NCBI GenBank assembly: GCA_958450365.1 | Contig: CAUEEP010000749.1 | Location: 62,001-126,000 of the forward strand | Direction: 5' to 3' | Origin: Mesorhabditis belari | Taxonomy: Eukaryota > Nematoda > Chromadorea > Rhabditida > Rhabditidae | Length of the DNA stretch: 64,000 nucleotides | Shown: piece by piece, positions 1-10,028 of the stretch | Position numbering within the stretch: the stretch's first letter is position 1 | How the letters are laid out: each line of letters starts with the position of its first letter | Translations under genes and position numbers: made by a program | The notes under the pieces: model-generated | What the model saw: only the letters and a program-made list of their open reading frames with translations | Databases searched by the model: none | What the model was told of the DNA's origin: nothing

Positions 1-334
1 TTTAGTGTAAATAGAAAAAAGAAAGAATATAAAAAGTTAGGAGTATAGCCAAATTTTGAGAAAAACTCGTTCAACCGTTTTCTTTATCTTTCTCCTCTAA
101 GAATTTGAAGATAAATGCGAGTTTTCTTGCGAATTTGCATCATTTTAGGCCAAGATTTCTTTTAAAATACCCAAAATTAAACGCTTAACAATTTCTATTT
201 TTAGCAATCCAACGGAGAAAACTAGGTAATGAAAAAATAATGAGCAAGGGATACTAACAAATGGCACAAAATCTAACACAAATACTCACACAAAATAGCA
301 CTCAACCTAATAGTTAGATCTGCTTGCGAGTTAG

Positions 335-916
335 TTTTTGGATCAAAACTGAGTCAACTAGAAACTTGTCATTTTTCGATTTTGATTAGAAATTGACCCG
401 ACTTAAGGCACAGGTCTACAGGGTACTGGAAAAGTTCTGTCTCCTTCTAAAAAAACCATTTTTACATTCTTTCAAGAACTTTCCAAGACTTAAAACCTAC
501 AAAATGAGATTTTTCAAGTATTTTTACGCTAGAAAATTGTTTAATATCTTCTATTTTACTCATATAGAAAATTTTAGTCACTAAAAACTTTTGAAAGTAT
601 CAAATTCTAATTTACTACATAGCTAGAAAGGTTATTTTGGCCTGCGACCTGAAATGTTGTCATAAAAAGTTCTATAAAAAATTTTTATTCAAGTAAAATG
701 AAAGATATTAAACAATTTTCTAGCGTAAAAATACTTGAAAAATCTCATTTTGTAGGTTTTAAGTCTTGGAAAGTTCTTGAAAGATTATAAAAGTGGTTTT
801 TTTAGAAGGAGACAGAACTTTTCCAGCACCCTGTAGGCCTATGCCTTAAGTCGGGCCAATTACTAATCAAAATCGAAAAGGACAAGTTTCTAGTTGACTC
901 AGTTTTGATCCAAAAA
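335..916. mobile_element. Foldback element with arms of about 220 bp
   Basis: The left arm (335 to about 560) and right arm (about 690 to 916) are near-perfect inverted copies; both carry the landmark GATCAAAACTGAGTCAACT or its complement. Each arm contains a CAGGGTACTGG-like core followed by AAAAGTTCTG, which resembles the ends of the element at 42209-42751. The short ORF inside an arm is a shadow. No transposase is present. The 334 bases to the left are AT-rich with nothing recognisable. Confidence 0.8.
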
Positions 917-1030
917 GCTAAAAGAACGTAAAAGTGATCTTTTAGGAGAAAACGGAGGTTTTCACGCATCATGATGATGAGTTCTACATGTAGAACTTTT
1001 ATGAGGGTTTACTCTACTCAAGCCTGTCAC

Positions 1031-1111
1031 CAGTCTCCGTTTTGGAGATTTCGGCTGTTGCTTTTCGGATCCGATCGTACACAAATAGTGCAAATCCGTA
1101 AGGAGCAAGAA
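1031..1111 (-). CDS. Possible internal exon, function unknown
   Basis: On the minus strand an AG acceptor (CAAG) is followed by an open 26-codon stretch reading LAPYGFALFVYDRIRKAT..., ending at a GTGACA donor (phase 2 nt in, 1 nt out). Base composition is less AT-rich than the flanks, which favours coding sequence. No partner exon was found on either side, partly because the foldback at 335-916 occupies the downstream side. I do not recognise the family. Confidence 0.3.
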
Positions 1112-1914
1112 CTTGACTACTTTAATCGGAAATTTTGAACCAAGAACACTCTTTTATACTATGATACGTTTCCAAGGCTCTCTGGGGGAAGATTTTTAAT
1201 CACCAATGGTGATCAAGACAAGTTTGTCTCCATTTACTGTCTCAATTCTATGAAACAATCACCCATTGAACGTTTGATTTCATTTTCCCTGACTAAAGAT
1301 CAAACGATATTCCATTTCTCTTCTCTCATTTTTCTCCACCAACCTTTTCTTCTTTTACGAGTCTCTCCATTCACTTTTCTTCTCTCTCACAATCCTCTTT
1401 CCTTTCCTTTTATCAAAGATGTCTGCTCGGGGATGATCGAGATGAATGACGCTTTTTGTGAGCAAATCGGGAAACTCAATATTATTTCATAACAGTTATT
1501 GTAAATGCTGAGCTCTAGCGATGTTTTCTCTGAAAGAAAAATCAAGAATAGATTTAAGAACTGAAATTTTCACAGATTTACACAAGGAGAAGATATCGCA
1601 AGTTTTACAAAAGCATGAGGAGAGAAAACAGAAATGAAGTGAAAGTGACACTAATTTCAGAGCCCATCTAGGTATTCTAGCTCTATTTCAATGGTGGATT
1701 GGGCACTAGTTGATCAGATCTCCCCATTGCATCAATCGGTTATATCCCTAAATTTGCATTTTGTAAAATTAGCATTGGAAAATGCTATTAAATTAGTTCT
1801 AGCTTTCAAAATTCGATTTAAAATAGTGAACAAATCAATTTGGGGAATGCAAGAGGGTTCCAAATTTTTCTGCAATGCTGGGTTTATACCCATTGGCAGA
1901 TAAGACCGTCTATG
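1112..1914. other. No supported gene
   Basis: AT-rich sequence with two short plus-strand ORFs (1250-1492, 1691-1903). Neither has a recognisable motif or convincing splice context, so I do not call them. Confidence 0.5.
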
Positions 1915-1996
1915 GTTGCAATGGCCGACTGGTTAAGAGCCTTGTATCTTAGTCGAGAGTCAGTTGAGAGGGCAAGGGTTCAATCCCGCTCAACGC
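1915..1996 (+). pseudogene. Degenerate tRNA-like sequence, class II (Ser/Leu type)
   Basis: It carries an A-box-like TGGCCGACTGGTTAAGAGC, a long variable region and a B-box-like GGGTTCAATCC. A run of eight T, a typical Pol III terminator, follows immediately. The anticodon stem and T stem do not pair well, so it is more likely a pseudogene or SINE head than an active tRNA. Confidence 0.4.
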
Positions 1997-2355
1997 TTTT
2001 TTTTCCCTAAATTTAGGACTTATGGTTGTACTTTTGTATTATTTTTACCACATTATTCGTGTGAATAAATTAATTGCAAAAAGGAAGCAAAGACATAAAC
2101 GATTTGATTCAATGCGGGGATATAACCGATAAGTACACGGATGCTTCACTCGGATGATAAGTACTAGAAGCTGCACAAATCGATGAAAGCCAGAACTTTC
2201 ATCCAAGACTTTGGATGAAAGCTATTCTGTGGATAAGCTATTCTGTAGATAAGCTTTCAAATGAAATTTGGACTGTAGATTTGGAAACGCTAGTCAAACT
2301 CTAAATTCAGAAATCCCAACCGATGGCAATCTCTAGTTAACGGAGCTTATCTCTA

Positions 2356-2475
2356 GCTAACTGAGCTACAGCTAACTGAGCTACAGCTAACTGAGCTACA
2401 GCTAACTGAGCTACAGCTAACTGAGCTACAGCTAACTGAGCTACAGCTAACTGAGCTACAGCTAACTGAGCTACA
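2356..2475. repeat. Eight exact tandem copies of a 15-bp tRNA D-arm-like unit
   Basis: The unit is GCTAACTGAGCTACA, repeated eight times without a change. Its complement, GTAGCTCAGTTAGC, matches the conserved A-box/D-arm of many tRNAs. Because 15 is divisible by 3, a minus-strand ORF reads through it as AVAQL repeats; that ORF is not a gene. Confidence 0.9.
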
Positions 2476-3361
2476 GCTATTAGACAAAAAGAAGACAACA
2501 GATTTGAAAGTTTTAGTTCAAATCTTTGAAATCTATTGAATATCTTTTGGTTCATAAATCAAAATTTTACATTTTCCAATTTCTCTCACCTATTTTTAGC
2601 TTTCCCCCAAAAAACGGATGGTCAAACCATTTTTTTGAGACTTATCGCAGAACAATGAACTCCCGCGGACAAAATTGACGTCACAAAATCAGAGCACAGA
2701 AAATTGTTATGGGGAAAATCCAAAGATTGAAACGGATACTGATTTCGTCTTTAGCCCAAAGCCCAAGATCTTCTTTTGAACCTCGAATCGGAGCTTATTT
2801 TATCTACACTCATTTCGATTTTATGACCCTTTTTGGTGGATTTTGTTAAAAGACATTTATGGAAAGAATTCCAAAAGATTTGAGTCGAAATGGTCACATT
2901 TTTCGGGATGGTTTTGTTTCTTTTTCCAAACGATTTATTGCACGAACTCTCTTGGCGGAAAAGTGACGAGTTTCTAAAGGAAAATGTATGAAGTTTCGAA
3001 GAAAATGCGTACTTTTTGAGCAAAGAATTCGACTTTCGATAAAGTTTGCATCTTTGGATTAGAAGAAGTGAGAAGAAAGAGAAAAACAAAGCAAAAAAAG
3101 TTGTGACTCTAGAGTTTAGCTGTAACACGTGGGTTAATTGCCCGGAGAAAATTGCTCAATTACCTCTTCTTAATCAAGGTTTTGGATAATAAATCGTAAT
3201 CCTGATATCTTTTAGCTTTTATATCCTTTTTCTTTCCTCTTTTATCTAAGATATCTTTTATCAAATCAATTATAATTTGTAGATAACGAAAGTTTTCAAT
3301 AAATTAGTTAGATTTCCAGGATTCAAAGACAATTTCAGGTTTACGTGGTCGACTTGAACTT
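2476..3361. other. No supported gene
   Basis: AT-rich. A 125-codon minus-strand ORF (2751-3128) has low-complexity Ser/Phe/Lys composition and no motif. Not called. Confidence 0.4.
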
Positions 3362-3500
3362 GTAAGAATTGAAAGTTCAAGGATTGTAAGAATTGAAAGT
3401 TTAAGAATTGCAAGAATTGAAAGTTCAAGAATTGCAAGAATTGCAAGGATTCTTGAGTTCAGGAATTGCAAGGATTCAAGAGTTCTTGCAAGAATTGCAT
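3362..3500. repeat. Imperfect tandem repeat around GAATTGAAAGTTCAA / GAATTGCAA
   Basis: Units of about 10-20 bp built on AAGAATTGAAAGTTCAAG and AAGAATTGCAAG. The plus ORF at 3408-3647 is mostly this repeat. Confidence 0.7.
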
Positions 3501-4605
3501 TTAGGTATGCAAAACAGTAAGGCTAGTTCCTGTAAGGCAAAGCTAGAGCCAGGTAAGTCCGAGCGTGCCCACACTTTTATGTGTGCCAGGCTTACAGTGA
3601 AACTATACCAAGCAAAGCTTGAACCCAGCCTAGGAAAATCATTATGAAGACAGCTCTGGAGTAATTTCCTGATTTCTTTTCACAGTAAAACCAAACCAAG
3701 CTAAGGTCTAGCAACCAGGTCTAGCATTTAGTCTAGCATTTTCCTGAGAAAAATGCTTTTTTTCTCAGCCCTGCTAGTAATTTCTTGATTACTGTAACTC
3801 CATTCTTCAACTGATTACTGAGTACCGTAACTTACTTTAAATCCCATTGTTTATTTAAATTCAACAAACTGAAATCTGATGTGAAATTCGTGCAAAATCA
3901 CATCAAAAAAACCACGTTTCCCTCACTTAAAACTTCATCGCAAATCTCAATTTTTGAACCGCAAACTTTCTCGTTTTTCTCTCATTTCCTTTGAATTTTT
4001 AAAGGGCAATAAAATGGGGATGAGATCTTTGAATGATATCATCCAAGAAAAAAAAAGTGATCTGATCACCAGAAAAGAGAGAGAGTTTTTCTCTCCGACT
4101 CGTTAAAATTGGAGAATTTTGTGCCGATTTCGGTCCGACGGGAAAAAGTACGATAAAATACTTCAAAAATTGTGCAAAGTTTTTGAAAAAATGACAAAAA
4201 CGGGATATCTTCAAAACTGAAGAGGATGTTTTCGAAAGATTTTTGGATTTATTGTACTTTTGTTCTAAACTAGCTCGTCATTTTTTTGAAACAGTACATA
4301 AAGAATACTTGAGATTTTGAGCGGATTCAAATGAATTGCATTCAAATTGCGGATTCAAATGGGACAAGTTAAACGAATTTGTGAAAATCTGGTTTAGATT
4401 GAAGTGAATGAGCACAAAGAAAAAGCTTAAAAACGAGAATGCAGACGGAAAGTTGAATGCTATGTTGTACAGAACTTAAGATTGACTTGAAAACTTGAAT
4501 ATCTACTGAGATTTGCTAAGATTTCAAGGTACTTGTGCCTCTTAAGCTCACCACTTACATTTGGTTAAGAACATTTGCATTTTAACGGCTTCGGCTAGGA
4601 AGACA
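3501..4605. other. No supported gene
   Basis: Mixed AT-rich sequence with C+G-richer repeats of the CTAGCC/AGGCTAG type around 3520-3780. No splice-supported ORF seen. Confidence 0.4.
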
Positions 4606-4692
4606 TACCGTAAATACTGAATCGGATCCCACCCTAGAGGGGGAGGGAAAAAATAGTACCTCATGTGATCCAATTACAGTATTTACGGTAGG
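4606..4692. mobile_element. Short MITE with TACCGTAAATACTG ends
   Basis: An 87-bp element starting ACCGTAAATACTG and ending CAGTATTTACGGTA, enclosing CCCACCCTAGAGGGGGAGGG. The same interior and right end recur at 48938-49021, and the same ends enclose a larger element at 22133-22461. Confidence 0.75.
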
Positions 4693-5079
4693 TAAGAAAA
4701 GGTCCAGGCAAAGGTTAGGACATAGGCTGAGTAAGAGCTTAATTCTATGCAAATTTGCGGCGTTATTGGAATAAATGTAAATTGGAGGGCGTAAGAGTCA
4801 CAAGTCCCAATTTCAAAATTTCTTTCACTTTTCTAAAGGATTTCAAAGTTAATCCGATTCTTTGTCTTTTGAGATAAATCTCAATCTCAACTCGTAAATC
4901 TCAGTGACTCATTGCCAGTTTCCAATGGGAGAGAAGCGTCAGAGCAGTCCCGGCAAAAATCACTGGGTTTAACAAGCTTCTAAGATGCTAAATCAAGAAT
5001 ATCAAGAAGAAAGGAATAAAACAAAGACAATTAAACTTTAATATATTGTTAAACTTTGCTAACAATTAACTTTAATATA
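4693..5079. other. No supported gene
   Basis: AT-rich intergenic sequence; nothing recognised. Confidence 0.4.
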
Positions 5080-5240
5080 TTGCTCTGTCAATTGTCAATT
5101 GCCAATAGCTCTGTCAATTGTCAATTGCTCTGTCAATTGTCAATAGCTCTGTCAATTGCCAATAGCTCTGTCAATTGCCAATAGCTCTGTCACTTGCTAC
5201 TAGCTCTGTCAATTGTCAATAGCTCTGTCAATAGCCAATT
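5080..5240. repeat. Tandem repeat of AATAGCTCTGTCAATTG
   Basis: Seven to eight imperfect units alternating AATAGCTCTGTCAATTG with TCAATTG or CCAATTG spacers. Confidence 0.8.
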
Positions 5241-5769
5241 GTTTCCTTCAATCCATCAATATTGTTTGTTTTTAAATTTTCAAAATCTTTAAAAAGAGAA
5301 ATTTATGACTACCATCATCTAGAAAAATAAGATTTTCCTGCAATTTTCAATAAAATTATAAATTTTAAAGAACAATAAAATGAAGCCATCAAAAATTTGA
5401 GCATTTCATAGATTTGTTAAGTGAAAAGACTTGAAAAGCACAATTCCTCATATTATTCAAAACAAAACAAAGTAATCATTTAAAGTTCTCAAAAGTTGAA
5501 AAGATCTTCTCCCACTTTATCCCATCATTCATTCTTTTCCTTTGCAATATTGATTGATCTCAAAATCCACGCGATTTTCTATCAATATTTGTCAGAGATC
5601 ACCTTTTTGTCTCAGCGATATCATTCTCCGTTTTTGAGAACAATATAAATTTCACACTTTTGATAGCAACTAAAAGTGAAAAATAGTTTTCCTTTTTCTC
5701 AAAACTTTCCATGGCATTTTGATTTGGTGATTTTTTTTTCAGAAATGAAGATAGTACTTATAATTCTTG

Positions 5770-5813
5770 GACCAGTTTGCAGTTCATAGAATTCTATGAA
5801 CTGCAAACTGGTC
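5770..5813. repeat. 44-bp perfect palindrome with no spacer
   Basis: The two 22-nt halves are exact reverse complements and meet at a GAATTC centre. The half-site reads GACCAGTTTGCAGTTCATAG plus two bases. There is no loop, which is unusual because such sequences tend to be lost during replication or cloning. GGTTGACCAGGCCAGTTCAT follows at 5822, an echo of the arm. Confidence 0.9.
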
Positions 5814-6280
5814 TAAAGGCGGTTGACCAGGCCAGTTCATATCTACTATCTATGTCTACTATTTAAGATTGCGTTGATTGGGAATTGCCCTTAAACTAAC
5901 TTCCACGACTAATATAGAATGCCGATTAGAATAAGTGTAATGTCGGGACTAATGCTTACTATTAGACTGATCTGGGCTTGTTAGATCTGACTCTTAGATC
6001 TGGCTTGTTAGAGCCTGGACTCCAAGGCAAACCTAGTCAAAATGTGTACAAAGATCGGGTCTAGCCTAGATTACCTAACTCTGGTTTAGGTCTAGCTTTA
6101 ACTGGTCTGACTCTCGATTAAGATTAACATTGACTAACTAGAGAACATCGCCAGCTGCCCGTGAGCTTTTAAAACGAGACCAACGTAAATATTTTGCCTA
6201 AGAGAATACGCTTAAATCTATGCTAAAATGTATTTATTCACAAAAAACAAAAAAATCCTGTACAAATTTGCACAAATCTT
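5814..6280. other. No supported gene
   Basis: Contains several CTAGGTC/TCTGGCTTG-type dispersed repeat words (5970-6130). No gene signal. Confidence 0.4.
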
Positions 6281-6538
6281 TCACGCGAAATTCAACTCGG
6301 CAATCAATTTCCCTGAGAGACCGGTGAGATTTCGGAGAAGGCACAAAGTGATGAAGGCTTTACATAAAGTCCCGAAATTCTAAAAAAAAAATCAATAAAT
6401 AATTCTTCTAAATTTTATTTATTTAAATCTAAATTCAAATGTTTTCATAAAAATCACCGTAAAAATCGGGCATAAACCAAAGATTTTGAGGATCCGCGTC
6501 TGCGCCAGCGACTCGTTTCCCGTTTTTGAGCAAACTCG
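6281..6538 (-). CDS. Possible last two exons of an unrecognised gene
   Basis: A good acceptor (CATTTCAG) at 6539-6540 opens an 81-nt exon ending at a GTGATT donor (6457-6456). An intron of 78 nt ends in TTTTTTTTAG at 6380, followed by a second open block. All three phases can be read through. The most protein-like join reads ...VAGADADPQNLWFMPDFY + EFRDFM and stops at 6360-6362. A second frame reads LKIFGLCPIFT + NFGTLCKAF and stops at 6281. I cannot choose between them without transcripts. Confidence 0.25.
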
Positions 6539-7415
6539 CTGAAATGTTTTCGTAATTTTAAGCTTTTTATGGCTTAAAGCTATGCGTTGACAATTTGATT
6601 TCTAATTCTTTTTTTTTTGGCTATAAATCCTTTTCTGAAAGAGTTTGAGTCTGTGTTGGCAAGGCTTTTTTTCCTCTCCAAAATAGGCTAACAAGTTTCC
6701 AAGTTTCTTTAAAAATTTGGATCAATTAAACCCAAATTCCAATTAGTAGATTGGACAAAATGAATAGCTTCAATCGATTCCTCGATCCTGAAAACCCCCG
6801 CGTACAAATTTCCAGATAAATATCTTTTTTTTGTGCCATCTACAAAGCAAAAGAAAAGCCCAATACAAAAGGATCCACAATGTTCTTTGCGTGGCCGCGT
6901 AATCGCTTTCCATCTGGCAAACTGCTCCGATATAAAGTGCTTCCCTTTTATTTACTTTGTATTTATTTTGCTTTGCTTTTTGCTATGACTTGAGAGTTTT
7001 GTCTCTTGATGTCATGCCGTAAAGTTCAGAGTTGAGATCGAGTAAGTTTATCTCCTGCTTTACAGTGAATTTCCTATAATTTTGTAGAAGTTATTCAGCT
7101 ATTAATGAAAATATCTTTTTAAAAACTTTCGAAAAACTGAAAATCTCAATTCCAAGTCTAATCTAAAAAGTCTTTTTCATATTCTAGACAAAATGATGAA
7201 CAAATTCTGCCAAAATATTCGCTCTCTAATGCTTTTCATTCTTAGTGTTGGCTGTGCAGAAAAGTAGCTCTTTTCTGTGAAATCTTATTTAACGTTTTGA
7301 TTTTGAATATCTCTGATTCTCCTGTCCTTCCTCTAAAGATCGTTTTGTGTGATAAAAGGGACGGAGGCCACTTTGTATTGCTTTTCTTTTGGCTTTCAAA
7401 CACTGAGCCAACGAT
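6539..7415. other. No firm gene
   Basis: A patch at about 6840-6950 is less AT-rich and open on both strands (plus: MFFAWPRNRFPSGKLL...), but no start, splice or family evidence decides it. Confidence 0.3.
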
Positions 7416-7861
7416 TGATTATATTTTATTGTATTTTCTCGCTAGATTAGTGATTGTGCTATATTCGGAATAAATTTCTAATAATCATTGCCCCATCGGT
7501 ACCCCCTCACGCACTGCACATTTTGGAGCGCAGTCCGGGAATTATTCCACAGATTATCAGATTGTTTATTAAAATCCAAAGATTGAACAAATTTGCTTGG
7601 TTTTTCTTTTTGAATTACTCGGTGCAAAGATGCGATTTTGATTATGGTTTAGGTGAAAATTCAGCCGACTACAACACTCCATCTTTAAAGAAAAGAATTC
7701 ATTTTGTTGGAAAGGGAAAAATCGAGAAAGGTTTCAATCTAATTCATCAATAGCTTCACTTAATTTAATAAATTGTCATCATTTTTCTCTGGATTTGAAT
7801 ATATTTCTTAGTTTTATTGTTTTTTTCAAGTAGATTTGTCATCTTATGTAGTGGATAATAA

Positions 7862-8379
7862 TAGGTTGATGCATAAGTCTTTTCGTTTTTTTCGTACTTC
7901 TGTTAAAAAGTAACAAATTCACCAATTAATCTATAGTTTGCTCTATAAAAAAAGTGTTTTTTTGTTCAATTTGCATCTTTTTAAATGAATTTCGGTTCAC
8001 TTTCAAGCAAATTCGAGAGTGAAAAACGCCTTTTTCGTAAAAATTTATAAAAAACTCTACGGAAAAATTGGCTGAATGAATTTCTCTGAAATTTTGGCGA
8101 AATATCAAACTTTTTTTTCTCTATCTTTTATCTATTGACACGAAGATAGGTTTTCTTTAGCTAAGGTGTCTAAACCGCATCATCGAGTTAGCCCTTTTTG
8201 ACTACCCGACTTCATACTCTCAAGAAAATCCAGGCATTAAATATTTTTAAACCCGTTTTAATGTTATTTTGCAGAAAAATAATTGCTTTTTCTAATGAAA
8301 TCAACCGTAGTTTAATTGGTGCATTTGTTGGCTTGAAACGGCAGACGAAAAGGAACAAAAACACTTATGCATCAACCTA
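7862..8379. mobile_element. Non-autonomous mariner element with TA target duplication, copy 1
   Basis: Flanked by TA. The ends are GGTTGATGCATAAGT and its complement, typical mariner-type terminal inverted repeats. A second copy of similar length is at 39108-39626. Short transposase-like remnants can be guessed but no ORF survives. The corresponding unoccupied site is visible in the duplicate repeat near 17119-17150. Confidence 0.85.
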
Positions 8380-8408
8380 TTACATTGCAACGTATTATCC
8401 CATATTAT

Positions 8409-8484
8409 ACTGAACCAAGTTCTGCGCTTTTGGAATTACGCAACGCCTTGGGTAATTCCAAAGCGCAGAACTTGATTCAGTTCC
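8409..8484. repeat. Hairpin: GAACCAAGTTCTGCGC ... GCGCAGAACTTGATTC
   Basis: Inverted arms of about 28 bp including TGGAATTAC/GTAATTCCA. A close variant is at 17157-17221. A single right arm recurs at 8633-8665. Confidence 0.8.
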
Positions 8485-8980
8485 TTTCAGCGCAACAAAA
8501 AAAACTATAATCAATAGCTTCACTACATTCAATAAATTGCCATCATTTTTTTCTTTAAATCTGAATATATTTCTTGTTTTTATTGTTTTTTTTCAAGTAG
8601 ATTTGTCATCTTATGTAGTGAATAATACGTTGGGTAATTCCAAAGCGCAGAACTTGGTTCAGTTCCTTTAAGCGCAACAAAAAACTATAATCAGCCGACT
8701 TTTCAGCCGACTACAACACTCCATCATTAGAAAAAAGAATTCATTTGATTGAAAGGGGAAAAATCGAGGAGGTTTCAATCTAATTCATCAATAGCTTCAC
8801 TTAATTCAATAAATTGTCATCATTTTTCTCTGGGTTTGAATATATTTCTTAGTTTTTTATTGTCTCTCCAAGTTAACCTTTGTAGATTTGTCATCTTCGT
8901 TGGGTAATTCCAAACCCAGAACTTGGATCACTTCCTTCAAGCGCAACAAAAAACTATAATCAGTATAGAGATTTCGGCGG

Positions 8981-9789
8981 TAAACGCTGGATTAACGCTT
9001 TGCATTGCCGGAAAGGATTTCGTCAATCGAATAGCCGGTAAGCTATTCGAAAACTTTGAATGTGTAACTAAAGAGTTATCTAAAAGACACCGATTTTAGG
9101 AAACTATCGTATTCAAACAGCCAGTTTAATCAGCTCACTTTTGGCCTTGTTTCCTCATCGAATGATATCAAAATTATCGAACGAATGAAAACCGGCGGCT
9201 TGTTTGTGGCAATGTTGTTTTAAAAGCAATTTTTTTGGGCTGACCTAGGCCAGGTCAGCCCTGCTTGAAACTTCCTGAGCCAGCCAGAAGCCAGACCTGA
9301 GCTCTGGCCTTGCTTTGACTGGCTTACAGGCTCCAAGAGTCCAATTGGAACAACGCCGGATTATGGTAGCTTTAGGTGTCTTCTAGAAAACGGATAAAAG
9401 ACTGATTACATGATATTCTAGTCTGACTATCTATTTAGTTTATTGGACTTAGTTTTAAAAACATTTTCAGTTTTGTAGTTTCTTTATTGGTGAGCTTAAT
9501 CTTGTAGCTAATCCTGTAGAACTTTGAAGAATATTCAACTTCAACTATGCGACTCAAGAGCTTAAAGATTTCAGCGCTTGAGTTCAGTATTCAGGATTCT
9601 AAATAATGCTTAATTATTAAAGCACGGAAAAGCATGATCATCTTTAACTAAAGTCTCAAATTGGGAAGGTGGATTCATAAAGAGCTACAGTCACAGGAAT
9701 TTCACCCGGATCTACAAGGCAAACACTACAAGAAATCAGTTAGCCCTGAAATCAATTAGCTCTGAAATCAGTTGGCCCTGAAATCATTT
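8981..9789. other. No firm gene; two open minus-strand patches
   Basis: Minus-strand patches at about 9000-9100 and 9150-9220 are open and splice-bounded (for example GTCTTTTAG|AT...), but their phase does not join the receptor gene ending at 10029. They may be chance or relics. Confidence 0.25.
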
Positions 9790-10015
9790 AGTCCTGAAGA
9801 TCTTGAGAATCACTTGAGATGCATAAATCAGACTTGTTCTAGGTTGTTTTTTGAATGCTTTGAACTTGAAATTTTCTAGCTATGTGTCCCTAACATTGCT
9901 TTTAATCAATTTTTATAGTTTCGAGCATTTTTGTGTGCCAAACTATGACTAAAACCAGCTAAATTTCGAATTTTGAAGCCCCTTTACATTTGAAATAAAA
10001 CTCGAATCCATCTTT
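9790..10015. repeat. Dispersed repeat (partner at 15805-16090)
   Basis: Shares CTTGAGAATCACTTGAGATG, GCATAAATCAGACTTGTT, AACTATGACTAAAA and ...GAATTTTGAAGCCCCTTTA with the copy inside the large receptor intron. Confidence 0.7.
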
Positions 10016-10028
10016 AAAGGGAAAATCT

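Larger units (their letters stand above)
7416..8980. repeat. Dispersed repeat array, copy 1 (partner at 16200-17270)
   Basis: The block from GATTGATTATATTTTATTG through TTGTCATCTTATGTAGTGG is repeated with few changes at 16400-17120. Sub-blocks (AATTCATCAATAGCTTCACTT..., AGCGCAACAAAAAACTATAAT) recur at 8440-8540, 8640-8700, 8780-8960 and again in copy 2. The ORF at 7454-7753 lies in this repeat and is not called a gene. Confidence 0.75.

Noticed and set aside
2337..2555. 72-codon minus ORF with AVAQL repeats.
   Set aside because: Pure translation of the 15-bp tandem repeat.
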